From the NCBI RefSeq assembly GCF_900162665.1, contig NZ_LT727812.1:205649-269648 (forward strand): a stretch of 64,000 nucleotides of DNA, in the 5' to 3' direction. The translations under genes and the position numbers were made by a program. Of the stretch, positions 17,965 through 27,023 are shown one piece after another. The notes below the pieces were generated by a model. The model did not search any database and was not told the DNA's origin. It saw only the letters and a program-made list of their open reading frames with translations. The stretch comes from Oceanobacillus sojae. GTDB lineage: Bacteria; Bacillota; Bacilli; Bacillales; Amphibacillaceae. Each line of letters begins with the position of its first letter. Within the stretch, counting starts at the first letter, position 1.

Positions 17965-19086
17965 TTATTTTGCTGCGACTTTAACAATCTCCACAATAAA
18001 CTCTGTTACTTTGACAAGATCTTCCGTTTTTATCCGTTCATTTGTAGTATGAATTCCCTCATAGCCGACAGCTAAGTTTACAGTAGGAATGCCGTATCCT
18101 GCAATGACGTTTGCGTCACTGCCGCCGCCGCTTTGTTCTAATTTACTTTCTCTGCCGATGGCACGTGCAGCTTCACGGGCAACCTCTACCACTTGAGACC
18201 CCTCTTCAAAATAATAGCCTGGATATGCGACAACAACATTCACATCAGCTGATCCGCCAAGCTCTTCAGCTGCCTCTTCGAAAGCTGTTTTCATTTTTTC
18301 GACCTGTGCTTCCATCTTCTCAGGCACTAATGAACGTGCTTCAGCCAAGATCTCGACATGATCAACTACAATATTTGTCTGCTTGCCGCCCTCGAACCGG
18401 CCAATATTTGCTGTTGTGTCCTTATCGATCCGGCCTAATGGCATTTTAGAAATTGCTTTGGATGCGATTGTAATAGCAGACACACCTTTTTCAGGCTCCA
18501 GACCGGCATGTGCTGTTTTTCCGGTTATGGTTGCGTGAATCTTTGCCTGTGTTGGTGCAGCAACAACAATGTCACCAACATCTCCATTACTGTCTAACGC
18601 ATAGCCATAACGTGCATCCAGCTTAGAAGAATCTAATGCTTTTGCTCCTACTAGACCGGATTCTTCTCCTACCGTAATTATAAATTGAATCTGTCCGTGA
18701 GGGATATTGTTTTCCTGAAGTACTCTAATCAGCTCAAACATAGCAGCTAAGCCTGCTTTATCATCTGACCCGAGGATTGTATCACCCTCAGAAGAAATCA
18801 CGCCATCTTTAATAATTGGACGGATACGCTTACCAGGGACAACGGTATCCATATGAGAAGTAAAGTAAATTGCATCAGCAGCTTCTTTAGTAGCCGGCAA
18901 TGTGCAAATTAAATTTCCCGCTCCATGGCCAGTCTGCTCTTTTGAATTATCTTCTTCTACCTGGACACCTAAAGCTTCAAATTTTTTGGTTAAAATGGAT
19001 GCTATTTCTCTTTCAAACCCTGTTTCAGAGTCTACTTGAATAAGCTCTAAAAATTCATTAACTAATCTTTCTTCATTCACAGTCAT
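17965..19086 (-). CDS. yqjE: M20 family peptidase T-like protein (YqjE)
   Basis: Zinc-dependent aminopeptidase/tripeptidase-like hydrolase of 373 residues. First metal motif FTSHMDTVVPG (about 75-85), bridging Asp in LGSDDKAGLAA (Asp about 107), catalytic Glu and zinc ligand in TVGEESGLVGA, followed by DSNGD and a dimerisation domain, and the final His in GYEGIHTTNE. Called peptidase-T-like because of the EESGLVGAK signature; substrate not proven. AGGAGGT Shine-Dalgarno. Confidence 0.9.
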   Translation of the reverse strand: MTVNEERLVNEFLELIQVDSETGFEREIASILTKKFEALGVQVEEDNSKEQTGHGAGNLICTLPATKEAADAIYFTSHMDTVVPGKRIRPIIKDGVISSEGDTILGSDDKAGLAAMFELIRVLQENNIPHGQIQFIITVGEESGLVGAKALDSSKLDARYGYALDSNGDVGDIVVAAPTQAKIHATITGKTAHAGLEPEKGVSAITIASKAISKMPLGRIDKDTTANIGRFEGGKQTNIVVDHVEILAEARSLVPEKMEAQVEKMKTAFEEAAEELGGSADVNVVVAYPGYYFEEGSQVVEVAREAARAIGRESKLEQSGGGSDANVIAGYGIPTVNLAVGYEGIHTTNERIKTEDLVKVTEFIVEIVKVAAK

Positions 19087-19275
19087 ATTTGTAACCTCCT
19101 ATCCAATAGGCTACTATATTTTTAAAGTTTTTTACAGTAGAAAGCATTGAACCGCCAGTATTTGCGCTAATGATAAGGAGGATTTCTGGAAAAAAGATAT
19201 TATTAACTTGTCTGATCAGCAAATTCGCGTTAGAATAACGGTAGATGATATCGGATGATGAGGGAGGATATTTTC

Positions 19276-19404
19276 ATGTCAGCAAAACAATCCGTGCAAA
19301 AGAAACAATCTAAACGCGTACGCCGCAATAAAATTATCGTATACTTCATGGTTGCCCTTATGGTTATTTCAGCAATTACAGCCGGCTTAGCGGCATTTGT
19401 CTAA
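19276..19404 (+). CDS. prli42: Stressosome-associated miniprotein Prli42
   Basis: 42 residues: a basic N-terminus (KKQSKRVRRNK) and one C-terminal membrane helix (IIVYFMVALMVISAITAGLAAFV). AGGGAGG precedes the ATG by a normal distance. Charge, helix and position by yqjE/yqjA match Prli42, which in Listeria tethers the RsbR stressosome to the membrane. Too short for automatic gene calls, but coding is supported by the Shine-Dalgarno, helix and an immediately following terminator. The alternative is another single-helix miniprotein. Confidence 0.75.
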   Translation: MSAKQSVQKKQSKRVRRNKIIVYFMVALMVISAITAGLAAFV

Positions 19405-19410
19405 AAAAAG

Positions 19411-19458
19411 AAAATGCTGTGCAGAAATTATTGGATACATTTCTGCACAGCATTTTTT
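19411..19458. terminator. Bidirectional terminator after prli42
   Basis: A perfect 18-bp stem (19411-19428 with 19439-19456) with T6 on the plus strand and an A-run at the other side, so it may also stop read-through from yqjA. Confidence 0.88.
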
Positions 19459-19498
19459 ATGATTTACTTAATAATATAGCAGGACGGTTCCCCGGCTT

Positions 19499-20482
19499 TC
19501 ATTTCATTTTTACCTTCCTGTGTTTCCGGGGAGATTCATCGCTTTTCTTAAATTTATTTTTTATAATTAAATAATCCTCTATTTCATTTAATAATTGAAA
19601 TAAATAAGCTCTTGTTTCAAATTCTTCCCGTGTTCCTGGCAAGTCCTGTGCATGAAATTCTCTGCGCAGCTCTTTTAATTCCTCTAAAAAGGTAACAGCT
19701 GTGTTTCCTGGATGGACAGCTTTGGATAGCCGTTCAAAGAAATCCGCAATTTCAATGGCAATGGCATCCGTTTTCGTCAAATGAGTTACTAGCGGAAGCA
19801 TTTTCTTCAAAAGCTCAAACTGTCTTTCTCTCATTTTAAAATAATTATAAAAAGTATGTTCATTACGTAACAAATGATTATCTCTATCCCGAATGACTAA
19901 TTGTTTCGCGTCAACGAGTATATCTTCTGTAATTGCAATTTCTTTTCCTCGCCACATTTCATTCTCATCCCGGATATACAGAGAATATTCATATAAAATA
20001 CGGCTAAAATTACTTTCTAACCGAATCTGAAGCTTCTTTAGTTTATTTTCTAAGCTGGGCATATAAAGATTCATCAGCAATCCTGTTCCAAGCCCAATTG
20101 TAATAAGAACAAACTGTTCTCCAATCAAAGAAAGCGTCACATGTCCAGACCCATACAGATTCAGCATGACAACAGAACTGGAGGCAATACCTGGAGTTGC
20201 CTTTAACGTAACAGTTGCAGGGATAAACAATAAAAGCAGTATAAATATAGAAATTGTATAATAGCCGATTAATTCAAAAATAACCCATGAAAAAACAACG
20301 GCTGCTGCACATGCAACAAACCGCTGCCAGGCACTTAGAAAGGAAGATTTTCTTGATGGCTGAATGCATAGAATTGTTAGAATTCCAGCTGAAATAAAAT
20401 TTGAAAGGCCGACCCATTGCGCTAATGATACAGCAATTGGTGCACCAACTGCTGTTTTCAAGGTGCGATATCCAATTTTCAC
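19499..20482 (-). CDS. yqjA: Aromatic acid exporter family membrane protein (YqjA-like)
   Basis: 327 residues. The N-terminal half has about four hydrophobic segments (near 10-40, 45-75, 80-100, 115-135), typical of the ArAE_1 family, and the C-terminal half is a charged soluble domain with helical pattern (REFELLKKMLPLVTHLTKTD). GTG start 9 bases after AGGAGGT. Ends in a basic tail (KHRKVKMK). Efflux of aromatic acids is inferred from the family and is not shown here. Confidence 0.78.
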   Translation of the reverse strand: MKIGYRTLKTAVGAPIAVSLAQWVGLSNFISAGILTILCIQPSRKSSFLSAWQRFVACAAAVVFSWVIFELIGYYTISIFILLLLFIPATVTLKATPGIASSSVVMLNLYGSGHVTLSLIGEQFVLITIGLGTGLLMNLYMPSLENKLKKLQIRLESNFSRILYEYSLYIRDENEMWRGKEIAITEDILVDAKQLVIRDRDNHLLRNEHTFYNYFKMRERQFELLKKMLPLVTHLTKTDAIAIEIADFFERLSKAVHPGNTAVTFLEELKELRREFHAQDLPGTREEFETRAYLFQLLNEIEDYLIIKNKFKKSDESPRKHRKVKMK

Positions 20483-20524
20483 CCTTTATGTACCTCCTGT
20501 GGTATTTTCACATAGGTAAAGCAA

Positions 20525-20551
20525 AGAAGACTGCCAAATGGCAGCCCTTCT
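20525..20551 (-). terminator. Candidate terminator of brxB
   Basis: On the minus strand AGAAGGGCTGCC pairs around ATTT with GGCAGTCTTCT, followed by TTGCTTT. It starts 8 bp after the brxB stop. The U-tract is imperfect. Confidence 0.55.
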
Positions 20552-20559
20552 ATAATTTC

Positions 20560-20991
20560 TTACACTTCTTCACAATATTGGTCAAACAGACTTTGAAGTT
20601 TTGCGGAAACGTCCATTGCACTATGGCCTTCAATTTGATTTCGTTCTACCATTGCAAGGATTTTTCCATCCTTAAGTAATGCGAAACTAGGAGAAGATGG
20701 TGCGAATCCTTCAAAATAAGTTCTTGCTCTCTCTGTTGCTTCCGGGTCCTGCCCAGCAAATACAGTCAATAAATGATCCGGACGCTTATCATAATGAATC
20801 GCATTTCCTGCCGCTGGACGAGCTACTCCGCCTGCACATCCGCAGGTAGAATTAACCATAACAAGGGTTGTACCTTCACGGGACAGCGCTTCATCCACTT
20901 CTTCTGCTGTACGTGCTTCTTCATAGCCTGCTTCTGTTATATCTGTTCTGGCAACTTTAACGACATCCTGCATAAATAAATCAAAATCCAT
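20560..20991 (-). CDS. brxB: Bacilliredoxin BrxB (YqiW/YphP family)
   Basis: Thioredoxin-fold protein that removes bacillithiol from S-bacillithiolated proteins. It has 143 residues with the family CGC active-site motif in [13 protein letters not shown] (Cys near 50-52). It lies next to the bkd operon as yqiW does in B. subtilis. GGGTGGAG precedes the ATG. Confidence 0.92.
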   Translation of the reverse strand: MDFDLFMQDVVKVARTDITEAGYEEARTAEEVDEALSREGTTLVMVNSTCGCAGGVARPAAGNAIHYDKRPDHLLTVFAGQDPEATERARTYFEGFAPSSPSFALLKDGKILAMVERNQIEGHSAMDVSAKLQSLFDQYCEEV

Positions 20992-21076
20992 TGAACTCCA
21001 CCCTTTTGCTTAAAATATATTTATAGCTTATCAGCTAGTCATTAAAAATTCAATCTATTGGCTTTCCTTCTGTTAG

Positions 21077-21119
21077 AGGATGTTCAAAAAGCCCCCAAAA
21101 ATGACTTTTTGAACATACC
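21077..21119. repeat. Short TIR-only copy of the TTCAAAAAG repeat
   Basis: ATGTTCAAAAAG (21080-21091) and CTTTTTGAACAT (21105-21116) form a 12-bp perfect inverted repeat with a 13-base middle. GAGGATGTT at the left end matches the outer end of the element at 14626-14760. Sited 4 bp past bkdB, it could act as the end hairpin of the bkd transcript. Confidence 0.7.
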
Positions 21120-21122
21120 CTA

Positions 21123-22397
21123 TTAATAAAGGGTGATGGAAGATTCATTCATACCTTCAAGAATTTCTTTTACTCGTGATAAAAATCTTCCGCATACAAG
21201 TCCGTCTAAAATACGATGATCCAGGGAAAGGGATAAATTCACCATATCACGGGCTGCAAACATATCCTCAATAATGACAGGCCGTTTTACAATTGATTCT
21301 ACTTGTAAAATTGCTGCCTGTGGAGAATTAATCACTCCCATCGAGGAAACGGACCCAAAGGAGCCTGTGTTATTTACAGTAAATGTACCACCCTGCATAT
21401 CCTCCGCTGACAGTTTACCCTGGCGTGCTTTTGCAGCAAGTGTTGTAATATCACGGGCAATTGCTTTCACTGTTTTTTCATCTGCGTGCTTAATCACAGG
21501 AACAAATAATTCTTTATCCTTGGCTACTGCAATGGATAAATGAACATCTTTTTTCTGAATAATCTTATCTCCTGCCCACATACTGTTTAATTCAGGGTAT
21601 TCCTTTAAGCCTTGGGCAACTGCCTTTACAAAAAACGCAAAAGGCGTTAAAGAAAAGCCTTCCTGATTTTTAAATGATTCCTTTACGCTATTACGATATT
21701 TTACTAAGTCCGTAACATCAACCTCTATCTGCATCCAGGCATGCGGGATTTCCTGCTTTGACCGGACCATGTTGTCAGCAATTACTTTTCGGACACCTTT
21801 CACAGGAATTTCAATATCTCCTGCAGAGGTCTGGATGCTTCCTCTTGGAACAGATGGTGTTTCTTTTGCAGGAGATGTCCCTGCTTTCTTCTCTTGCGAA
21901 GGCTTTACCTGTTCTTGAGATGCATCTTTATTTCCAATAAACTTCTCAACATCTTTTCTGGTAATTCTTCCACCCTTGCCTGTTCCATCAATTTTAGTTA
22001 AGTCGACATTATGCTCCTGAGATAAGCGTAATACGGCAGGGGAATATCTTTTTTTCATGGAACTGTCTTTATTCGCTGCTTCATTCTTAACTTTATCATC
22101 TTCCATATCCGGTTCTTTTTCACCAGCTGCTTCCGAATCTCCTGAAGCAGCAGCCTGATCTGTTTCTATATAACAGATCAGGGCCCCGATCTCCACTGTT
22201 TCTCCTTCTTCTACCACAAGCTCTGTGATGGTCCCTGTATAGGAGGAGGGGACTTCTGCATTTACTTTATCCGTCATTACTTCAGCAATAGGGTCGTATT
22301 TATTCACCTGGTCCCCGACAGAAATAAGCCAAGTACTGACCGTTCCTTCTGTTACACTCTCACCAAGCTGAGGCATTGTCATTTTTTCAACACTCAT
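21123..22397 (-). CDS. bkdB: Branched-chain alpha-keto acid dehydrogenase E2 (lipoamide acyltransferase)
   Basis: E2 core of the bkd complex: moves the branched acyl group from lipoate to CoA. 424 residues: lipoyl domain at 1-77 with the lipoyl lysine in MTDKVNAEV, a Ser/Glu-rich linker, the E1/E3-binding domain (YSPAVLRLSQEHNVDL, about 117-155), a second linker, and the catalytic domain from about 195, with HRILDG. Last gene of the operon; the repeat hairpin follows at once. Confidence 0.96.
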   Translation of the reverse strand: MSVEKMTMPQLGESVTEGTVSTWLISVGDQVNKYDPIAEVMTDKVNAEVPSSYTGTITELVVEEGETVEIGALICYIETDQAAASGDSEAAGEKEPDMEDDKVKNEAANKDSSMKKRYSPAVLRLSQEHNVDLTKIDGTGKGGRITRKDVEKFIGNKDASQEQVKPSQEKKAGTSPAKETPSVPRGSIQTSAGDIEIPVKGVRKVIADNMVRSKQEIPHAWMQIEVDVTDLVKYRNSVKESFKNQEGFSLTPFAFFVKAVAQGLKEYPELNSMWAGDKIIQKKDVHLSIAVAKDKELFVPVIKHADEKTVKAIARDITTLAAKARQGKLSAEDMQGGTFTVNNTGSFGSVSSMGVINSPQAAILQVESIVKRPVIIEDMFAARDMVNLSLSLDHRILDGLVCGRFLSRVKEILEGMNESSITLY

Positions 22398-22411
22398 AGG
22401 TCTACCTCCAA

Positions 22412-23395
22412 TTAATATTCCGCTAGGTCGCGCATTGCTTTTTCAACTTTATCCGGGTTTAACATAAAATATTTTTCCATTGTCGGTGCATAAGGCATCG
22501 CCGGCACATCAGGACCAGCCAGACGCTCGATTGGAGCGTCTAATTCAAATAAGCAATTCTCTGAAATAATGGCAGCTGCTTCACTTATCACACTGCCTTC
22601 TTTATTATCCTCCGTAACAAGGAGAACCTTTCCGGTTTTGCTGGCCGCTTCTATAATAGCTTCCTGATCCAGCGGATATACCGTACGTAAATCAAGGATA
22701 TGTGCTTCTATTCCGTCTGCTGCTAATCTCTCGGCAGCCTGCAATGCAAAATGAACACATAGACCATAAGTAATGACAGTAATATCGTCACCTTCTCTTT
22801 TTACATCTGCTTTTCCAATCGGAAGAACATAATCATCCTCAGGTACTTCTTCTTTCAGTAAACGATAAGCACGCTTATGTTCTAAAAATAAGACAGGATC
22901 ATTATCGCGAATAGAGGCTTTCAATAACCCTTTTACATCATACGGACTTGAGGGCATAACAATTTTTAAACCCGGCTGATTTGCAAACAGTGCTTCTACA
23001 GATTGAGAGTGATACAAAGCACCATGTACACCGCCTCCATATGGAGCCCGGATCGTAATAGGGCAATTCCAATCATTGTTGGAGCGATAGCGGATTTTTG
23101 CAGCTTCGGAAACTATTTGGTTTACTGCCGGCATGATAAAATCAGCAAATTGCATCTCTGCAACCGGCCGTTTTCCGTACATTGCAGCACCAATAGCAAC
23201 ACCCGCAATAGCAGACTCTGCCAGTGGGGTATCCAATACACGGTCTTCCCCAAAAGTATCATATAGTCCATGTGTTGCTTTAAACACGCCACCCTTTTTA
23301 CCTACATCCTCACCAAGTATAAATACATTCTCATCTTTTTGCATCTCTTCTTTTAGAGCTGCTGTAATTGCTTGTATATAAGACATAACAGGCAT
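22412..23395 (-). CDS. bkdAB: Branched-chain alpha-keto acid dehydrogenase E1 beta
   Basis: Beta subunit of the thiamine-diphosphate E1. It decarboxylates keto acids of Leu, Val and Ile together with BkdAA. 327 residues with the transketolase-like pyrimidine and C-terminal domains (LGEDVGKKGGVFKAT, ADFIMPAVNQIVSEAAKIRY, CPITIRAPYGGGVHGALYHSQS). 14 bp separate it from bkdB and 3 bp from bkdAA, so all are cotranscribed. Confidence 0.96.
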   Translation of the reverse strand: MPVMSYIQAITAALKEEMQKDENVFILGEDVGKKGGVFKATHGLYDTFGEDRVLDTPLAESAIAGVAIGAAMYGKRPVAEMQFADFIMPAVNQIVSEAAKIRYRSNNDWNCPITIRAPYGGGVHGALYHSQSVEALFANQPGLKIVMPSSPYDVKGLLKASIRDNDPVLFLEHKRAYRLLKEEVPEDDYVLPIGKADVKREGDDITVITYGLCVHFALQAAERLAADGIEAHILDLRTVYPLDQEAIIEAASKTGKVLLVTEDNKEGSVISEAAAIISENCLFELDAPIERLAGPDVPAMPYAPTMEKYFMLNPDKVEKAMRDLAEY

Positions 23396-23398
23396 TGA

Positions 23399-24403
23399 TT
23401 ATTCCCCTCCTTCGTCCAATTCCTCATAAACATACTTCAATGTATCCTCTGGAGCTGCATATGGAGCTTTTTCTGCATAATCTGTTGCTTCATTCACAAG
23501 CTCGTTCAGGCGCTCATGAATTTCTTTTTCTTTTGCGTCATCTATAATATTCTTTTCTTTTAATTTTTCAGCAAATGTAATAATGGAATCCTTCTCTTTT
23601 GCTTTCTTTACTTCATCCTGTTCCCGATAAACACGGTCATCATCATCACTGGAGTGTGCTGTGAAGCGATAGGTTACTGCTTCAATCAGCGTTGGGCCTT
23701 CCCCGTTGACCGCTCTTTCTCGTGCTTCTTTGACTGCCTGATAAACAGCAATAGGATCATTTCCATCCACAGTAACTCCTGGCATTCCATAAGATGACGC
23801 TCTTTGGGAAACCGTCTCACTTGCTACTTGACGGTCATAAGGTACAGAAATAGCATACTTATTATTTTCAACCATTGTAATAACCGGAAGTTTATGGACA
23901 CCTGCAAAGTTTAATCCCTCATGAAAATCACCTTGGTTGGAAGAACCTTCTCCCAAGGTAACAAACGTTGCAATATCTTTTTTATCCATTTTGCTTGCTA
24001 ATGCTACACCAACCGCATGAGGGACTTGCGTTGTTACCGGAGATGAACCGGTCAGAATGCGATTTTTCTTTTGACCAAAGTGGCCTGGCATTTGACGGCC
24101 TGCTGAATTTGGATCTTCTGCTTTTGCAAACGCAAATAGCATTAAATCTTTTGCTGTCATTCCAAAAGCTAAAACGACTCCTAAATCTCTATAATACGGA
24201 GCTGTATAATCAACAGAACGATCCAGTGCAAAAGCTGCTCCGACCTGTGCTGCTTCCTGTCCTTGACAGGAAACCACAAATGGTATTTTTCCTGAACGGT
24301 TTAACAGCCACATTCTTTCATCTATCTTTCTTGCTAACAGCATCATTTCAAACATTTCGACAGCCATCTCGTTGCTTACATTTTCCCAAGATGTTTGTTT
24401 CAT
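23399..24403 (-). CDS. bkdAA: Branched-chain alpha-keto acid dehydrogenase E1 alpha
   Basis: Alpha subunit of E1 with the thiamine-diphosphate motif of about GEGSSNQGDFHEGLNFAGVHKLPVITMVENN (residues about 150-180), and EAVTYRFTAHSSDDDD near the phosphorylation loop region. 334 residues. Stands between lpdV and bkdAB. Confidence 0.95.
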   Translation of the reverse strand: MKQTSWENVSNEMAVEMFEMMLLARKIDERMWLLNRSGKIPFVVSCQGQEAAQVGAAFALDRSVDYTAPYYRDLGVVLAFGMTAKDLMLFAFAKAEDPNSAGRQMPGHFGQKKNRILTGSSPVTTQVPHAVGVALASKMDKKDIATFVTLGEGSSNQGDFHEGLNFAGVHKLPVITMVENNKYAISVPYDRQVASETVSQRASSYGMPGVTVDGNDPIAVYQAVKEARERAVNGEGPTLIEAVTYRFTAHSSDDDDRVYREQDEVKKAKEKDSIITFAEKLKEKNIIDDAKEKEIHERLNELVNEATDYAEKAPYAAPEDTLKYVYEELDEGGE

Positions 24404-24449
24404 ATTATTTCCCTCCTTCAGCCATTTCCCAGCATTAAATCGTGTTCAT

Positions 24450-25871
24450 TTATCCATGAATCTGTTTTCCGTCAACTGCCAGAGCTGCTTCACCGATAAC
24501 CTCTGATAAGGATGGATGCGGGTGAATTGTCTGACTGATTTCCCATGCCGTTGCGTCTAATACTTTTGCCAATCCGGCTTCAGATATCATATCTGTTACA
24601 TGTGGACCAATCATATGGACTCCCAATAAATCCTGTGTTTTTTTATCTGTAATGATTTTTACAAAGCCGTCTGTTTCACCATAAACCAGCGCTTTTCCAA
24701 CAGCTTTGAAAGGAAATTTTCCGATGACAAGCTCATAACCTTCTTCTTTTGCCTGTTTCTCTGTCAGGCCGACCCTTGCTGCTTCCGGGTTTGCATATAT
24801 ACAACTTGATACTGCATTATAATCTATTTTTTGCGGGTTTTCATCTGCGATATGCTCAACAGCAATAATGCCTTCATGAGAAGCCACATGTGCAAGCTGC
24901 ATACCACCGATTACATCTCCAATTGCATAAATATGTGATTCCTTTGTCTGGTAAAAACCGTTTGTATCAATGACATGATTCGAAATTTGGATATCCGTGT
25001 TCTCAATTCCGATATTTTCGATATTTGCTTTTCTTCCGACAGATACAAGCATTTTTTCAGCTTCAAAGCGTTCGGTTTTATCCCCAATCATTGCCTCAAC
25101 GGAGATATAATCGTTTTTCGCTAATGTATCTGCCTGGACATTAGCACCCGTTACAATTTTCACGCCTCTTTTTTTCAATTGCTTTTCCATCTCTTTTGCC
25201 ACATCTTTATCCTCTGTCGGCAAAATTTGCTTTTGATATTCCAGCACAGTTACATCTACCCCGAAATCATTCAGCATGGAGGCCCATTCAACACCGATAA
25301 CTCCACCGCCTACAATGAGCATGGATTTCGGAAGTTCTTCCATTTCCAGCGCTTCATTGGAGCTGATGACAAGCTCCCCATCAAAATCCAGACCTGGTAA
25401 GGTATTTGGCTCAGAACCGGTTGCGATTAACACATTTTTAGGAATTAACATATCGTTTTCGTCGCCGTTTTCATACTCGACAGAGATAGTACCAGGCATT
25501 GGCGAGAAAATACTTGGCCCTAAGACACGGCCAAATCCCTGATAGACATCAATCTTTCCTTTTTTCATCAGCCCCTGGACACCTTTGTGTAATTGATCAA
25601 CGATTGCTTTTTTTCTTTGCTGTACCTTGATAAAGTTTAAGACTGGCTCATTTACCTCCACACCAAATTCATCAGCATTTCTGGTTTGCTGATAAACTTC
25701 CGCACTGCGGAGTAATGCTTTAGAAGGAATACAGCCTCTATGTAAACATGTTCCTCCTAATGCAGCTTTTTCAACGATTGCTACTTTCATTTTTAATTGA
25801 CTTGCACGGATAGCAGCAACATAGCCGCCTGTTCCGCCGCCTAAAATGACTAAATCGTACTCTGCAGCCAT
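24450..25871 (-). CDS. lpdV: Dihydrolipoyl dehydrogenase (E3) of the bkd complex
   Basis: Flavoprotein that reoxidises lipoamide. 473 residues. FAD motif ILGGGTGGYVAAI, redox-active Cys pair in GGTCLHRGCIPSKALL, NAD motif IVGGGVIGVEWASM and the C-terminal HPHPSLSE catalytic histidine-glutamate pair. It abuts the buk-like stop directly (TAG then ATG). Confidence 0.96.
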   Translation of the reverse strand: MAAEYDLVILGGGTGGYVAAIRASQLKMKVAIVEKAALGGTCLHRGCIPSKALLRSAEVYQQTRNADEFGVEVNEPVLNFIKVQQRKKAIVDQLHKGVQGLMKKGKIDVYQGFGRVLGPSIFSPMPGTISVEYENGDENDMLIPKNVLIATGSEPNTLPGLDFDGELVISSNEALEMEELPKSMLIVGGGVIGVEWASMLNDFGVDVTVLEYQKQILPTEDKDVAKEMEKQLKKRGVKIVTGANVQADTLAKNDYISVEAMIGDKTERFEAEKMLVSVGRKANIENIGIENTDIQISNHVIDTNGFYQTKESHIYAIGDVIGGMQLAHVASHEGIIAVEHIADENPQKIDYNAVSSCIYANPEAARVGLTEKQAKEEGYELVIGKFPFKAVGKALVYGETDGFVKIITDKKTQDLLGVHMIGPHVTDMISEAGLAKVLDATAWEISQTIHPHPSLSEVIGEAALAVDGKQIHG

Positions 25872-26966
25872 CTAATTAGCCTCCTCTGCTACGTATATCT
25901 TTACTTCCCCGGGATTATTTAAAATTTCTAAAACCCCTTCATTCATTGCCTCTAAATCATTTTTTCCCGGAAATACCATTACATCAGCAATCCAGTTTAT
26001 TCTCGGAATAATTGCATCAATGACAAAATCATTCTCATTAATCTTTCCGGTAAAAACAATTCCGTCAACCTCACCGTGTAATACTGTACTCATTGCTCCA
26101 ATTTCTTTGGCAATCTGGTATGCCTGCGATTCGATTATTTCTTTTGTGTGCGGATCTCCCTGCAGCAGCCTGGAACGGATTATAGCAGGATCTTCTGTGT
26201 GCAAATAAGCCTTTAATCCCCCAGCTTGCTGTAATTGATTCCAATCAAAATCCTGTACACTGGAATATTGCTCAGATATATAGTTCAGAAAGCCCTTTAA
26301 CGGGACACTTCCGGAGCGATCAATCGTAAAAGGACCTTCTCCATCAACACCATTCGTTACATCTATAATTTTTCCCGAGTGATGTGAAGCAATGGTAATC
26401 CCTCTCGCAATATGAATGGAGATAAGTTTTAAAGAACTGTATGCAGCTCCAATTTGTTTAGCCGCAATTCTGCCGGCATGCCGATGATTAAGAGAATGAA
26501 AGATGCTGGCCCTCTTTATTTCCGGAATGCCTGTATACTTAGCTATTTTCTGCATTTCATCCACTACTGGCGGGTCAACAATATACGCCTGTATATTTAA
26601 ATTCTCAGCAATGTCATAAGCAAGGATCGCTCCCAGGTTAGATACATGCTCTCCATAGGCATTTGTTTTTAAATCATAGAGCATCGCATCATTTACCTGA
26701 TAAGTTCCACCTCTGATTGGACGTAATATTCCACCCCGGCCGCATACACTTATGAAACGCGATGTATTCATTCCATCCAAATCAAGCTGTTCAAAAATGG
26801 CCTGCTTTCTGTAAACGACCTGATCGTTAAGCTGGTCAAAATGATTTAACTCATCTTCATCGTGAATAATCGTCTGCTGATATAAATGATGGTTTCCTTC
26901 AAATACACCAATTGTGGTGATATACATGTCGGGGTAGATAACTAAAACACGTCCACTCTGACTCAC
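25872..26966 (-). CDS. buk: Butyrate/branched-chain fatty-acid kinase-like protein with degenerate active-site motifs
   Basis: By position and by conserved segments (CGRGGILRPIRGGTYQVN at about 75-92, IVDPPVVDEM, ASIFHSLN, DVTNGVDGEGPF) this is the Buk of the bkd operon, 364 residues. The key ASKHA motifs have drifted. Residues 11-18 read YPDMYITT where kinases have NPGS[ST]STK. HIARGI (185-190) replaces HLGGGI. FTGKIN (305-310) replaces LTGGIA. I infer weak or no kinase activity. No ptb gene precedes it. It may have another role or be decaying, though the frame is fully open. Confidence 0.8.
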   Translation of the reverse strand: MSQSGRVLVIYPDMYITTIGVFEGNHHLYQQTIIHDEDELNHFDQLNDQVVYRKQAIFEQLDLDGMNTSRFISVCGRGGILRPIRGGTYQVNDAMLYDLKTNAYGEHVSNLGAILAYDIAENLNIQAYIVDPPVVDEMQKIAKYTGIPEIKRASIFHSLNHRHAGRIAAKQIGAAYSSLKLISIHIARGITIASHHSGKIIDVTNGVDGEGPFTIDRSGSVPLKGFLNYISEQYSSVQDFDWNQLQQAGGLKAYLHTEDPAIIRSRLLQGDPHTKEIIESQAYQIAKEIGAMSTVLHGEVDGIVFTGKINENDFVIDAIIPRINWIADVMVFPGKNDLEAMNEGVLEILNNPGEVKIYVAEEAN

Positions 26967-27023
26967 AATACAACCTCCATTATTTTCCTATAATAGTACC
27001 TTATAAAATGAAGAGGTACGATT

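Noticed and set aside
17745-17984. Open frame across the GC-rich repeat
   Set aside because: It is formed by the repeat sequence, has no family resemblance and runs into the yqjE end on the other strand.
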